Positions 22,010 through 33,159 of a stretch of DNA of 64,000 nucleotides are shown here, in pieces (within the stretch, counting starts at the first letter, position 1; each line of letters starts with the position of its first letter). Source of the stretch: Plotosus lineatus (taxonomy: Eukaryota > Chordata > Actinopteri > Siluriformes > Plotosidae). Position numbers and translations under genes: made by a program. The stretch lies in assembly GCA_024760905.1 (NCBI GenBank), contig CM045734.1, positions 37,095,564-37,159,563 of the forward strand. Direction: 5' to 3'. The notes beneath the pieces are model-generated. The model was not told where the DNA came from, did not search any database, and saw only the letters and a list, made by a program, of their open reading frames with translations.

Positions 22010-22114
22010 AGGACATGAAGGTAGTTGGAGTAAGAGTAGCAGATGCAGAGGATAGGGTGAGATGGACGCAGATCATTTGCTGTGGCGACCCCTGAAGGGG
22101 ACAGCCGAAAGGAA
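22006..22114 (+). mobile_element. RTE-type LINE 3' end fragment
   Basis: 'ggacatgaaggtagttggag', 'gcagatgcagaggatagggt' and 'gagatggacgcagatcattt' encode the C-terminal end of RTE-like ORFs (DMKVVGV-x(4)-DAEDRVRWT). They run without a break into 'gctgtggcgacccctgaagg', the tail also carried by SINE-A. Confidence 0.65.
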
Positions 22115-22124
22115 AAGAAGACTA

Positions 22125-22125
<1 letters not shown>

Positions 22126-22157
<32 letters not shown>
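22126..22157 (+). repeat. (TA)n at the centre of an inverted repeat
   Basis: About 16 TA units separate two oppositely oriented copies of the RTE/SINE-A tail (22064-22114 and 22160-22212). Confidence 0.95.
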
Positions 22158-22159
<2 letters not shown>

Positions 22160-22480
22160 TGTCTTTCTTTCGGCTTTTTCCCTTTTACTCGGGAGTCACC
22201 ACAGCGAATCATCTGATTCGCACGTTTGATTTGGCAGAGGTTTTTACGTCGGATGCCCTTCCTGTCACAACCCTTTTAGCAAGGGACAGAAACACGCTGA
22301 CGACTTTGCAGCCTACTCTTTAAGAAAGTCAGCAATGATTCTTTTACATGCCTCTCACCATAGACAGTGAGAGACATGGCCTGCCTTGCCTAGTGACAAC
22401 CTTGTGGGGACTCGAACCCCCGACCTTAGGCTCAGCGATCCTGCGCCCTATCCACTAGACCACCACTTCCCCTATATATA
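22160..22480 (-). mobile_element. SINE-A copy
   Basis: Complete in reverse: tail 'ctttcggctttttccctttt' at 22170, 'gatgcccttcctgtcac', 'gtgagagacatggcc' and B box 'gactcgaaccc' at about 22410. The head 'atccactagaccaccactt' ends at about 22470. A short deletion has removed the 'gataacccagttagctgc' block. Confidence 0.9.
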
Positions 22481-22504
22481 TAATGTTCCTGCTTTTAGTA
22501 TACA

Positions 22505-22767
22505 CAGGGACCCCTTACTACTTTGCTCTTCAATTCATGCAGCTTCAGTGCATCATGTTTTTTTTTAACATTCATTGAATTATAAAATAAGGAAATTAAG
22601 GATCAATAGGGGAAAGTAAAGAAAAATGCCACAAAACAAGGCCAATTATCCACCCACCCCCCAAACAAACAACCCAAAACCCCCCCCCATCAAAATTACT
22701 TGTATTTTATGTGAGGTCGCGGGGGGGATCTCGGTCCCAATTAACCGTGGAAAGTGAGGAATCCCTG
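22505..22767 (-). mobile_element. MITE-D copy, internally deleted
   Basis: Left end CAGGGACCCCTTACTACTTT and right end 'gtgaggaatccctg', followed by TA. About 263 bp; the middle half of the element is missing. Confidence 0.8.
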
Positions 22768-22769
22768 TA

Positions 22770-23600
22770 CTAAAATTCTTAAAGAAAATTCAAGAGCGCT
22801 TACACTGCAGAACTCATGCCGCTGTCATAATTTTGATTGTTGCTTATGTCCTCATCTTGTATTCACTCAAACAATTATTGATAATCCTGCAACATCTATT
22901 CAACAACATCCACGTAGCCATTCTCGAATAATAATTAAACATCCCGAAATAGCATACCAGTTATATCGTCCCAGTCCCATGTAGTATATACTAAAGAAAC
23001 AGCACTATTGTAATAGTATATACTTAATTTTGTTTACATAATACATAGCCTAGTCATTCACAATACCTGAAATAAACCTTTATGAACATTTAGTCCAATG
23101 GGTGTCTACATACACCAGTAATGAGGTCAAGTTGATGTGAACACGAATAAAGTGTTAGCTTTTTGTTGAAATAATAATATTGTGCCACTAAATTACATTA
23201 GAGCCTAATGATGACTAACTTTGATATTAGAGTTCTTCTGATATTACAGAGATGCTAATGCAGTTACATAACTTTCTGAATAAAATCATTTAAATCATTA
23301 CATTTAAAAAAAGGATGCTCTGCTTTGCTCTATGAACTTATGATTTGAAACACAGCAACATGAAAATCTGCATTATAACATTTGCATACTGAAGGATTTA
23401 ATAATGCTACACATTCATTACTTAAGTGTACCACTAAATTATTACATTATCGGTACTAGACGTTTTAATCATGGAAAGTATTTCTTAAACAGAAGGTGCA
23501 TGGGCTAGTACTTTGGTGTTGCTGTATAGCATGCTCGCAAAAAAACAGCTTTTATGATTATGCAATGAACAAGCTCATGCTCCGTCTCTTAGGATTTTCG
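22770..23600. other. unannotated AT-rich intronic sequence
   Basis: No repeats or exons recognised. Confidence 0.45.
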
Positions 23601-24130
23601 AAGGAAATTTAAAGTTCAACGCCGATCATAAAGCCATGTGGGCCTTATACGTCACCAAATACAAAGTACAAACACCAGCAAACATTTCTCAGAGAAGGCC
23701 TAATTGGAGGCAGACATGGTCAACATTCCCTTGATGGATCTAAGACAAGGGTGGGCTTCGGATAGTGCTAACCACGCAGGGAGACAGTGACTCAAGAGAA
23801 TAAGACCAAAGCAGAATTGTACATAGTGGATGACCAGGCCACTGTGTTTCTTCTTAATTAGCCGCACCGCAGCTGTAGGGCCTTGATTTACGGCTGTGTG
23901 ATTCTCGCACCACAGCACTAAAGCAGGCGTCCTCAGCGCGCCGCCTGGTTATTAATGAGGTCTCTATAATATGAATTAATGTGAAAGCACAAAACAGTCT
24001 TTTAAAGGTTACACTTCTCTGAGTGGAGGGAAAAGGGGAGGCAAATCTCGAAAGGTCATTCACTTTGCTCCCCCACGCCAAAATGAGTGTTTATTACAGA
24101 GTGTTATTGATTCAGTGATGATGAGGAGGG
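23600..24130. promoter_or_regulatory. candidate conserved non-coding element
   Basis: Repeat-free sequence contrasting with its surroundings: 'ctcagagaaggcctaattgg', 'ttcttcttaattagccgc', 'gcctggttattaatgaggtc', 'aatatgaattaatgtgaaa'. The density of TAAT cores and the absence of repeats in a repeat-rich intron suggest constraint. Unproven. Confidence 0.4.
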
Positions 24131-24674
24131 TGATAAGGGCGATGATGATGGGTGTGTAAAGCTGTGTACTCACAAAACGAGCACTCAAAGACCTCCTTGT
24201 TTTAAAGAGCCCAAGACTATCAGCCTAGTGATTGCATGTTGAATGACAGATGGTTTAAGAGAAGGATAATAATTTGTGGCTTACTCACATTAAATTAGTC
24301 CTGTGGTGGGTAAAGCACAAACTGCATCAACGATTTGGAAAAATACTTAGGAATAATATTGGTGTTACTTTGACAAATGCGTGACCGCTTACCCGGTGAA
24401 TTGTGGTGGTTATGTTAATGTGAATTGAGTCTCTTTCCAAAAAGAACCTTTTTGGTCTCCACTTCAGTTTATAGTGCTGTAGAGCTTGTTAGCTTTTGGC
24501 TGCTTCAATACCTCAATTTATTCAATTAATTTTATAAATATGTTAGTTGATTAACTTTTACAGATAGCCGCTTCACTGTCAAAACAAGAACCCTCAACAT
24601 TTTGGAACCACGACCACGATCTGGATACAGAAATTTATTAAAGACTTTTTAACAAGCATTTATGAAAGGATTTC

Positions 24675-24887
24675 AGTTCAGTTCATTTTCTGTAACCGCT
24701 TCATCCTAATTAGGGTCGCTGGGAGGCTGGTGCCCATCCCAGCCAACTCAGGGCGAGGGCAGAGTACACCCTGGACAGCTCGTCAGGCCATCGCAGGGCG
24801 GAAACACGCTGACGGCTTTGCAGCCTACTCTTTTACGAAAGTCAGCAATGGTTCTTTTACATGCCTCACACCAGTGAGAAAAACCAT
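24675..24887 (-). mobile_element. mosaic SINE copy, 5'-truncated
   Basis: Minus-strand order: 'aagaaccattgctgactttc', 'gcaaagccgtcagcgtgttt', then the switch 'ccgccctgcgatggcc', 'gctgtccagggtgtactctg' and the tail ending in 'ggatgaagcggttacagaaa'. It directly abuts the LINE fragment at 24925. Confidence 0.8.
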
Positions 24888-24924
24888 GTCTCTCACTACT
24901 ACTTTGCAGTCACTGACGTCCTTC

Positions 24925-25975
24925 AAATTACATCGCCTACACAAGATAGTAGTCTACCTGTGTGCGCCTACTTCCGCTTTTATAAGTCACCCTATGCTCC
25001 TGTCTCTTCTGGAAGAAAGTGTTCACCACAGCCACTTCCATCGTTTTTGCAAAATCTATCAACATCTGTCCTTCTGTGTTCCTGTCCTGGATACCAAACC
25101 TGCTTATCACTTCCTCGCCCACTCTGTTGCCTGCACCAACATGTCCATTGAGGTCTGCAACAATGACCACTCTTTCACCTCTGGGGGTACTCTGCATCAC
25201 TTCATCTAACTCACTCCAGAATCTCTCCTTCTCTTCTCGCTCACATCCTGCCTGTAGGGGCATAAGCACTAACAACATTGAACATCACACCTTCAATTTC
25301 TAACTTGAGACTCATCACTCTGTCTGTCTGACACTCTTTTCACTTCTAGAACATTCCTGACAACCCCGTCCTTCATGATGACTCCGACTCCATTTCTCTT
25401 CCCATCCACACCGTGATAAAACAGCTTCTAGCCTGGCTCCCTTTCCACCTGGTCTCCTGAACACACAGTATGTCCACCTTCGCATCATGTCAGCCAGCTC
25501 TCTACCTTTTCCTGTCATAGTTCCAACATTCAAAGTCCCTACTCTCAGTCCTAGACTCATGCTTTTCCTCTCCGCCAACGGACACGCCTCCCGCCTCTCC
25601 TTCTTTGACCAACAGTCGGAGTCTAATGTAGTCCAATTTCCACCAGCACCCTGTTGGTTAACAGCACTGATGGCAGTCGTTGTTAACCCGGGCCTCGACT
25701 GATCCGGTATGGAATTCATTTTGATCATTTGCATAACAATTTTGGGACAAGTTTTAGGGCGGATGCCGTTCCTGTCACAATCCTCTGCATTTCTCCGGGC
25801 TTGGGACCAGCGTGAGGATAAACACTGGCTTGTGCCCTCATGGCTGCATTTGGCACAAACCAACACAAAACAAAAAACAATCCAAAATCTCTTATCGAAA
25901 CTGGATACATTGTTGCATCTGTCTGTGCGAGTCTGCGCAGCCACGCCCCCCTCTGCCGGAGCCTGGTATTGAGTG
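24925..25975 (-). mobile_element. RTE-type LINE, 5' leader and endonuclease part
   Basis: On the minus strand: a leader from about 25975, then LRVGTLNVGTMTGKGRELAD (about 25540), a frameshifted stretch, then VIVADLNGHVGAGNRVGEE and EHRVTYKSGSRRTQVDYYLV (to about 24937). These are APE endonuclease motifs of the RTE clade as found in fish; the reverse transcriptase is lost. The frameshift lies between about 25350 and 25480. Confidence 0.82.
24937..25278 (-). pseudogene. RTE endonuclease C-terminal half
   Basis: The frame carries ERVVIVADLNGHVGAGN, with the D-x-N-G-H-V-G catalytic block in the form typical of RTE, and ends in the conserved YKSGSRRTQVDY segment. Truncated before the RT; not functional. 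Confidence 0.8.
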
Positions 25976-26154
25976 TACCTCAGGATAATGTTTAATCATA
26001 TTTCATACTTATATTTATGATATATCTTTCTGTAGATTTTATTCCATTTCTATTTCTACTTGTTCTTCAATTTCATTTCCCTTTCACTTTTGACCTTGGA
26101 CGGCTTTGTTGATATGTCCGGATGTTAGCAAAACAAATGTTGGTAAGTTGGAGA

Positions 26155-26290
26155 GCGTCTGTATTTATATTTTATTTACATCTTATGTTATTTTTTCAAT
26201 GTTTAATTGTTATTATAAGCATTTATAGCATAGGATATGTACTTATTGATATTATATACACATATACATGTCTACGTCAGTCGGGGTTTA
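26155..26290 (-). mobile_element. MITE-D fragment
   Basis: Contains 'gtttaattgttattataagc' and 'tattatatacacatatacat', the core of MITE-D in reverse. Both termini are missing. Confidence 0.65.
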
Positions 26291-26299
26291 AGGAGAGTC

Positions 26300-26560
26300 A
26301 TACAATCCCCCAGTGCGGCTAACTGGGCTATCAAAGGCAGGCCATGTCTCTCACTGTCTATGGTGAGAGGCATGAAAAAGAACCATTGCTGACATTCGTA
26401 AAGAGTAGGCTGCAAAGTCGTCAGCGTGTTTCTGTCCCTTGCTAAAAGGGTTGTGACAGGAAGGGCATCCGACGTAAAAACCTCTGCCAAATCAAATGTG
26501 CGAATCAGATGATTCGCTGTGGTGACTCCCGAGTAAAAGGGAAAAAGCTGAAAGGAAGAC
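26300..26560 (+). mobile_element. SINE-A copy, 5'-truncated
   Basis: Begins at 'cccccagtgcggctaactg', lacking the tRNA-like head. The body and tail are intact ('gctgtggtgactcccgag'), ending in (GACA)n. Confidence 0.85.
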
Positions 26561-26684
26561 AGACAGACAGACAGACTGCATATACTCTACACGTCCCTGA
26601 TACAGCCTGGTGCTATACAATCCAACAGACCCAACAGTCATGACAGGCATGCTGCGGATTCTGTGTAAATGAATCACTAATTGA

Positions 26685-27865
26685 AAGGGGCGTGTTCAAG
26701 ATAATAGCAGTATGGAGTTAAATTAGTGAGGTCATTAATTCTTTGAAAAACAGGCAGCTTCCTTACTTAAATAAGGAAGGAAGCAAATGTTGTACATGCT
26801 GGGAATAGAAAATTTCTCTCTGAAATTCTGAGGAAAATGGGTCGTTCCAGACATTATTCAGAAGAACAGCATACCTTGATTCAAAGTTTGATTGGAGAGG
26901 GAAAACATATAAATAAGTGCAGAAAATAATAGAGTGGAATAAAGTGAAAAACGACCATTCAAATGTAGGGAAGAAAGATCAACATTACAAGAACTCTGCC
27001 AACAGTCAAGGAAGATCAAAGGTCTAAAGCTACCTGTGAGTACTGTTACAATTATAAGACACTTATGTGAAGCCAAGCTATCAGCAGGAAGCCCTCGTAA
27101 AGTCCCATAGCTAAAAAAAAGACATGTTGAAAAGGTTACAATTTGACAAAAAGCACATTGACTGGCCGAAAGAGAAATGGCGCAACTTTTTTTGGACTGA
27201 TGGAAGTAAGATTGTTATTTTTAGGTCCAGTGTCCCCTTAGATGACCCCCAAACACTGAATTCAAGCCACAGTACACTGTGAAGAGAGTGAAAGATGGCG
27301 GCACAAGCATCATTATATGGAAATGTTTCTAATACTACGGTGTCGGGCCTATTTATCACATCGCAGGGATCATGCATCAGTTTGGATACATCGGAGTGCT
27401 TGAAGAGGTCATGCTGCCTTATGCTGAAGAGAAAATGCCCTTAAAGTGGGTGGTCCAAAAAGACGACCCCAAACACACCAGTAAACGGGAAGCATCTTAT
27501 TTCCAGACCAATAAGATTGACGTAATGGAGCGGCCGGCCCGATCCCTGGACCTTAATCCAAGAGAAAACTTCTGGGGTGACATCAAAAATGCGGTTTGTG
27601 ACACAAAACCAAGAAATACAGAAAAACTCTGGAATGCAGTCCAATCATCCTGGGCTGTGATCCCTATTCACAGGTGCCAGACGTTGGTTGTCTCCATGCA
27701 ATACAGATGTACAGCAGTTCTCAGAAACAGTGGCTGTACAACTGAATATCATTTCAGTGATTCAAAGGAAAGCAAAATCTTCCAACATTTTTCTAGTTTA
27801 TACACTGAATATTTGAGTTTGTAAACATGAATGCAAACACTGCTAGTTTTTTGAACAGTCCAATA
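26685..27865 (+). mobile_element. Tc1-like transposon, degenerate
   Basis: Left end 'aggggcgtgttcaagataat' and a right end containing 'ctgctagttttttgaacag', its approximate inverted counterpart. The transposase region starts about 26838 (MGRSRHYSEEQHTLIQSLIG) and is interrupted by stops, frameshifts and a deletion of its central DNA-binding part. The family belongs to the Tc1/mariner group, known from fish and amphibians. Confidence 0.85.
27372..27824 (+). pseudogene. Tc1-like transposase C-terminal half
   Basis: The frame includes KWVVQKDDPKHTSKREASYF, then SLDLNPRENFWGDIKNAVCD, the region of the second and third catalytic residues. The usual QQDNDPKHTS is shortened here to QKDDPKHTS, and SPDLNPIEN is changed to SLDLNPREN. 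The third acidic residue E survives, but upstream stops make it inactive. Confidence 0.85.
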
Positions 27866-27958
27866 TTCACTTTTCTTCAATTTCTTTAAAGGAATAACAC
27901 AAACTTGATATATTTTTCTTCATATTTTGATTTGAAATAGAATGCACACGCGTGCGCG

Positions 27959-27959
<1 letters not shown>

Positions 27960-28008
<49 letters not shown>
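27960..28008 (+). repeat. (CA)n microsatellite
   Basis: About 24 CA units after 'cacacgcgtgcgcgag'. Confidence 0.97.
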
Positions 28009-28009
<1 letters not shown>

Positions 28010-28010
<1 letters not shown>

Positions 28011-28755
28011 AATGAACAGTTTGTATCAGTTGTGCAAGTTTTTACTGTCACCAGGCACAAGTTCACCTCTCTGGTAAAGCAAATAAAAGTTTTCTTGTGC
28101 CAGCACACGTTTTTGATCCACTTTGAGCAATTTTTCGCATCTTTCTTACATCCTTAACAAAGCCATCAAGGACAGCATCTGCTTCAGAAAAGACTCTGCC
28201 ACTAAAGTTAAACATTGGTTATTTGGCAGACTTTTCAAAAACCTAGCAACAGCAGTCAGCAAATAGTGCTCTTGTCAAGTAAAGAGGTGTTTTCATCTTG
28301 CAGCGGTATAAAACAGATTTAGGGAGATGTTTAAATTTGCTCTGGACATTTCTGTGATATTTTTATTTATTCATTTCCTTTTTATTAGCTCTGGACCCAG
28401 TCTTGAGAAAGGTCAAACAACTGATAAGAATGTAAATAGATCCAAAAACCCCCCAGAATCATTCCCTTGGAGAACCATACTATGAATTATGAAAAAATTA
28501 TTTTATGTATATTATGAAGAAAAAAATCATGTCATGAAAAAAATAAATGTGTTCTGCCATCAGATGCGTTCATTCTAAATTTCGTATATATTTTTGTATT
28601 TTCAGAAGTTTGGCTTTTGAGTGCAGAATTCCTTTAACGTTCAACTGGGACAACAAATAGCTCAGCCGTTTTGTTTTTCTGTACTCTCTGTACTCTCAGT
28701 GTAAAGGATATCATAACTGTAGAGGGCAAAATCACAGCATGTGAATGCTCATATC
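28010..28755. other. unannotated intronic sequence
   Basis: AT-rich with no recognised elements. Confidence 0.4.
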
Positions 28756-28760
28756 TATTA

Positions 28761-28890
<130 letters not shown>

Positions 28891-29002
28891 ATTTTGATAC
28901 CTGTATTAATCCCATAATGGAAATTACTTCCTCTGCATTTAACCCATCTAAAGTGAGCGCACACACACACACGCACACACTTCAATAAACAAACATACAA
29001 AC

Positions 29003-30272
29003 TGAATTCCAAAAAAAAGTTGGGACACGGTACAAATTGTGAATAAAAACTGAATGCAACGATATGGAAGTGCGAAATTTCAATATTTTATTCAGAACTG
29101 GATATAGATGATGGGTCAAAAGTTTAAACTGAGTTATCATCATCTACAGTGCATAACATCATCCAAAGATTCAGAGAATCTGGAACGATCTCCATGCGTA
29201 AGGGTCAAGGCTGAAAAATCATCTGGATGCCTGTGATGTTCGGACCCTTAAACGGCATTGCACCACAAACAGGAATGCTACTGTAAGGGAAATCACAGGT
29301 TGGGCTCAGCAATACTTTCAGAAACCATTGACGGTGAACACAATCCACCGTGCCATCCCCCATTGCCAGCTGAAACTCTACAGTGCAAAGAAGAAGCCAT
29401 TTCTAAACAGGACCCAGAGCGCAGGCGCTTTCTCTGGGACAGGGGTCATTTAAAATGGAGTGTGGCAAAGTGGAAAACGGTTCTGTGGTCAGACGAAATC
29501 ACAATTCAAAGTTCTTTATGGAAAACTGGGATGCCATGTCATCCAGACTAAAGAGGACAAGGACAACCCAAGTTGTTATCAGCGCTCAGTTCAGAAGGCT
29601 GCATCTGCGATGGTATGGGGTTGCATGAGTACGAGTGGCATGGGCAGCTTGCACATCTGGAAAGACACCACCAATGCAGAAAGGTACATTCAGGTTCTAG
29701 AACAACATCTGCTCCCATCCAGACATCATCTCTTTCAGAGAAGACCCTGCATTTTTCAACATGATAATGCCAGTCCACACGTAGTATTAATTACAACATC
29801 ATGGCTGCGTCGGAAAAAGATCCGGGTATTGAAATGGCCAGCCTGCAGTCCAGATCTTTCATCTTTAGAGAACATTTGGTGCATCATAAAGAGGAAGGTG
29901 CAACAAAGAAGGCCCAAGACAGTTGAACAGGTAGATGTCTGTATTAGACAAGAATGGGACAGCATTCCTATTTCTAAACTTGAGAAACTTGTCTCCTCGG
30001 TCCCCAGATGTTTGCAGACTGTTGTAAGAAGAAGAGGGGATGCCTCACAGTGGTGTAAATGGCCTTGTCCAAACTTTTTTGAGATTTGTTGACACCAAGA
30101 AACGTAAAATCAACATATTTTCCTCTTAAAATGATTTTCTCGGTTTAAACCTTTGACCCGTCATCTATGTTCTATTTGGAATAAAATATTGAAATTTGGC
30201 AATTCCACATCATTGCATTCAGTTTTTATTCACAATTTGTGTGGTGTCCCTACTTTTGTGGAATCCGGTTTG
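29003..30272 (+). mobile_element. Tc1-like transposon with long inverted repeats, near full length
   Basis: About 1.27 kb. The left end is 'gaattccaaaaaaaagttgg'. The right end is its inverted counterpart ('ctacttttgtggaatccg'). The match continues inside, e.g. 'aattgtgaataaaaactgaa' at the left and its complement at the right, giving inverted repeats of roughly 200 bp. The interior holds a Tc1 transposase with one visible frameshift. Confidence 0.88.
29258..30092 (+). pseudogene. Tc1-like transposase, frameshifted, DD34E signature kept
   Basis: The reading frame shifts between WKTVLWSDE (about 29480-29505) and the downstream frame with VLYGKLGCHVIQTKEDKDN. The downstream frame carries MVWGCMSTSGMGSL, CIFQHDNASPHV (second D) and PACSPDLSSLENIW (third residue E). 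Thirty-four residues lie between that D and E, the Tc1 spacing. The C-terminal end (RQEWDSIPISKLEKLVSSVP) is intact. Earlier out-of-frame pieces show that the N-terminal DNA-binding half is damaged. Confidence 0.87.
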
Positions 30273-30277
30273 TATAC

Positions 30278-31085
30278 AGTGGGTTGCAAAAGTATTCACC
30301 ATCATGGCATTTTTCATTTTCATTCATTGCCTTTCAACCTCAAATCAAAATGGAAATTCGTGTGTGTTGGGGTGGGGGGTGTGAGGGTGATCAGTCAAGA
30401 GCCTTGACAATCCAAAAATTTGCTATTATGAAGAAAACAAGAAATACTACAAACCAGAAAAAATTAGTTTTCACCAAGAATTTCTTTGTATTTAGTACAA
30501 TCTACTCTTCCCTTAATTCACTTCCTGACAATGAAAAAAGCCTCATATACACCTACCAGGCTTCATTATGGGATGGTGTTCTTGGGGTGATGAGAATTGT
30601 TGGGTTTGTGCCAGTCAATTTTTATTCTCATATGATCAGAGAACCTTCTTCCATATGTTTGGGGAGTCTCACACATGCCTTTTGCTGAATTCTAAACATG
30701 TTTTTATTTTTCTTCCTATAAGCAGTGACTTTTTTTTTTAACCCCACTTCCTCTGTGGAGTGTACAGCTGAGAGTGCTCCAACAGATAGATATACCAGTC
30801 TCTTCTGTGGAGCTCTTCAAGTTTTTCAGAGTTACTTTTAGTCTCTTTGTTGCATCTCTGAATGCCCTCCTTGCCCGGTCTGCGAGTTCTAGGTTGATGG
30901 CCCTCTCTGGGCAGGTTGTTTTAATATTGTATTCTGTCCATTTTGTGCCAATGTATTTATTAGTGCTTTATTGGATTTTTAAGGTTCAAGCTATTCTTCT
31001 CACCCAACCCTGATTTTTGTACTTCACAACTTTGTTCCTGACCGTCTTGGAGAGCTCCTTGGTTTTTGCAAGCTTGGTAAAGGTA
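30278..31085 (-). mobile_element. degenerate DNA transposon relic
   Basis: Starts with 'acagtgggttgcaaaagtat', a known type of Tc1/mariner-group terminus in fish. At the far end is 'gaccgtcttggagagctcct', resembling the reverse complement of a common fish transposon interior. A continuous element cannot be proven. Confidence 0.5.
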
Positions 31086-31124
31086 AACTCCTTTGGGCTT
31101 TTTACACCCGAGCCATAGTGACTC

Positions 31125-31385
31125 ATCAGGCCGATGCTTATCCCCGGTTTCCATAGCGTGAAGTGACCAGGAGTTCAACTCCTGGATGGGACACTAGTCC
31201 ATCGCAGGTTACCTTCCCAGTATATTTTTACTGGTACCCATTTATACTGCTGGGTGAACAGAGGCACACTTGTGGTTAAGACCTTGCCCAGGGGGTCTTA
31301 GCACAGTGGGGATCTAACTGGGGTTCAAACACACAACCTCCTGATCATGAGCGCAGCACCCTAACCACTACGCCATAAGCTGAGT
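31125..31385 (-). mobile_element. tRNA-derived SINE (third family)
   Basis: On the minus strand the head 'tggcgtagtggttagggtgc' is A-box-like and is followed by 'gttgtgtgtttgaacccc' (B-box-like). The body contains 'ccctgggcaaggtcttaacc'. It ends at 'gatggactagtgtcccatcc'. Confidence 0.65.
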
Positions 31386-31543
31386 AGTGCCTCTTAATTA
31401 GTGATCTTGAAGATTCTATGGCCTTTCAATGCCAATGCATCTATACTGAGATCATGTGATACGAAGGTGGCCATTATTCAACACCACACTAGGTGAACAA
31501 ACATTTAAAAATATGCCAAAGGGTGAGCATCTTTGCAAAGCCC

Positions 31544-31545
<2 letters not shown>

Positions 31546-31593
<48 letters not shown>
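31546..31593 (+). repeat. (CA)n microsatellite
   Basis: About 23 CA units. Confidence 0.97.
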
Positions 31594-31596
<3 letters not shown>

Positions 31597-31599
31597 CCC

Positions 31600-32340
31600 T
31601 GGTGGGAAAACAACTCTGTTAAGCTAATTGGATCATCTTGGTTGCAAATCGTTAAGGAGTTATTAATTCAAGCCTAGTCTTAAATATTTAATGCTAAACT
31701 GTCCATATTGTTATGGAAAATACAATAAAATAAGATTAAATTCATTATATTAAAAGGCATGAAATCCCTGAAAGCTTGCTTTTTGTTACATGCTGCGCAC
31801 CTTTATGTCAGAATGTCTCTGTTATGGTCAAAAATTTTAGTAGGAAAGGCTTAAGTTTTATGACTTTTTACAGCTTGACCTGTCTGTCTCTTTTATACTG
31901 CAAAAAGACAACTCTGCTTTCAGAGTATTTGAAGGTCTAAATTGTATTAAATAGCAAGAATGACCCAGAGAAGATTAACTGTGCAGTCTACTGTACACAC
32001 CACAGGGAGTCTGATTCTGAAATGACTCCTAAATCCCCATATAGTGCACTATATATGGCATGAAATAATTGCTTTAACACCTTTTATAGTACACTATATA
32101 TCACATTGGAAGCTATGTCAGAATCACATGTTAGCCTGAGTGTGCGAGATACCATTCCTTTCACCCATCGGTGATACAAAAGAGCAATTATTTGACTTGT
32201 GTCAGTGCACTGTGATGCTGTAGGAGAAACTACTGTGAGACTTGTTATATGACTTTGTATGCATATGTCTAAACCCTAGCTGGAATTAACCAGTTAATTT
32301 GAGTTGTTTTCTGTATGGGAAGGAGAGAAGAGAAATATAC
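31600..32340. other. unannotated intronic sequence
   Basis: Contains a duplicated phrase 'tatagtgcactatatatggc' / 'tatagtacactatatatcac' (32041 and 32086), perhaps the ends of a very short inverted element. Nothing else recognised. Confidence 0.4.
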
Positions 32341-32480
32341 AGGAGTGGGAGATGAGCAGACGCAGCAGGAGGCAGTCATGGTGCAGTATCGCCTGCAGTA
32401 GCAGAGTCGGAGTGAAGCCAGGTCCTGAGCTCATCATGGTCAGCAGCCACAGAGCTGAGTTTTCACTTTCCACCCTGGCC
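32341..32480 (-). CDS. kiaa0825: kiaa0825 visible exon 9, phase 2 to 1
   Basis: The exon is 140 nt, after 'ctttcttacag', ending CACTCCT|gtatat. It reads ARVESENSALWLLTMMSS, then LLLQAILHHDCLLLRLLISH. The HHDCLLLRLL segment matches the family from memory. The donor is weak outside the GT, but the next exon continues in the right phase. Confidence 0.8.
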
Positions 32481-32756
32481 CTGTAAGAAGAAAGACAGAA
32501 GCTAATCACTGTTGCCATCAGACGACAGATATTCAGGATCTTACTCTCTCACATACGCTTTTATGTTGTTACACTAAATACAGAACATACTCTATCTCAG
32601 CCCCGGGCCTTTCTTTAAATGTCTGACTCTGCTGGCTTGCATCTAATATGTTTGCTCATTAAAGCTGTGAATGTAGAAATGAGGGGATAGAGAGTGTTTG
32701 ACGGAATGCTGAATATTTAGAGAGAATCCAGGTCAAGTTTTAGAATAAATGTACAA

Positions 32757-32757
32757 G

Positions 32758-32811
<54 letters not shown>
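32757..32811 (+). repeat. (ATT)n microsatellite, left part
   Basis: About 18 ATT units end where the SINE-A copy begins. ATT units resume after its tail at 33114. Confidence 0.97.
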
Positions 32812-33113
32812 GGGTAGTGGTGGTCTAGTGGATAGGGCGCAGGATCGCTGATCCTAAGGTTGGGGATTCGAGTCCCCACAGGGTTGTCACCGTTCCCCCA
32901 GTGCAACTAACTGGGTTATCAAAGGCGGGCCATGTCTCTCACTGTCTATGGTGAGAGGCATGTAAAAGAACCATTGCTGACTTTCATAAAGAGTAAGCTG
33001 CAAAGCCATCAGCATCCGGGCATCCGACGTAAAAACCTATGCCAACTCAAATGTGTGAATCAGATGATTCACTGTGGCGACTCCCAAGAAAGGGAAAAAA
33101 GCCGAAAGGAAAA
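32812..33113 (+). mobile_element. SINE-A copy flanked by (ATT)n
   Basis: Head 'gggtagtggtggtctagtgg', B box 'ggattcgagtcc'; the body is shortened between 'gccatcagcat' and 'ccgggcatccgacg'; the tail is 'cactgtggcgactcccaag'. Either it inserted into an ATT repeat or its tail seeded one; the presence of ATT on both sides favours insertion. Confidence 0.9.
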
Positions 33114-33114
33114 G

Positions 33115-33156
<42 letters not shown>
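33114..33156 (+). repeat. (ATT)n microsatellite, right part
   Basis: About 14 ATT units between the SINE-A tail and the mosaic SINE. Confidence 0.97.

Positions 33157-33159
<3 letters not shown>

Noticed and set aside
27372..27824. Intact functional Tc1 transposase gene
   Set aside because: Upstream stops and altered motifs (QKDDPKHTS, SLDLNPREN) show a dead copy.
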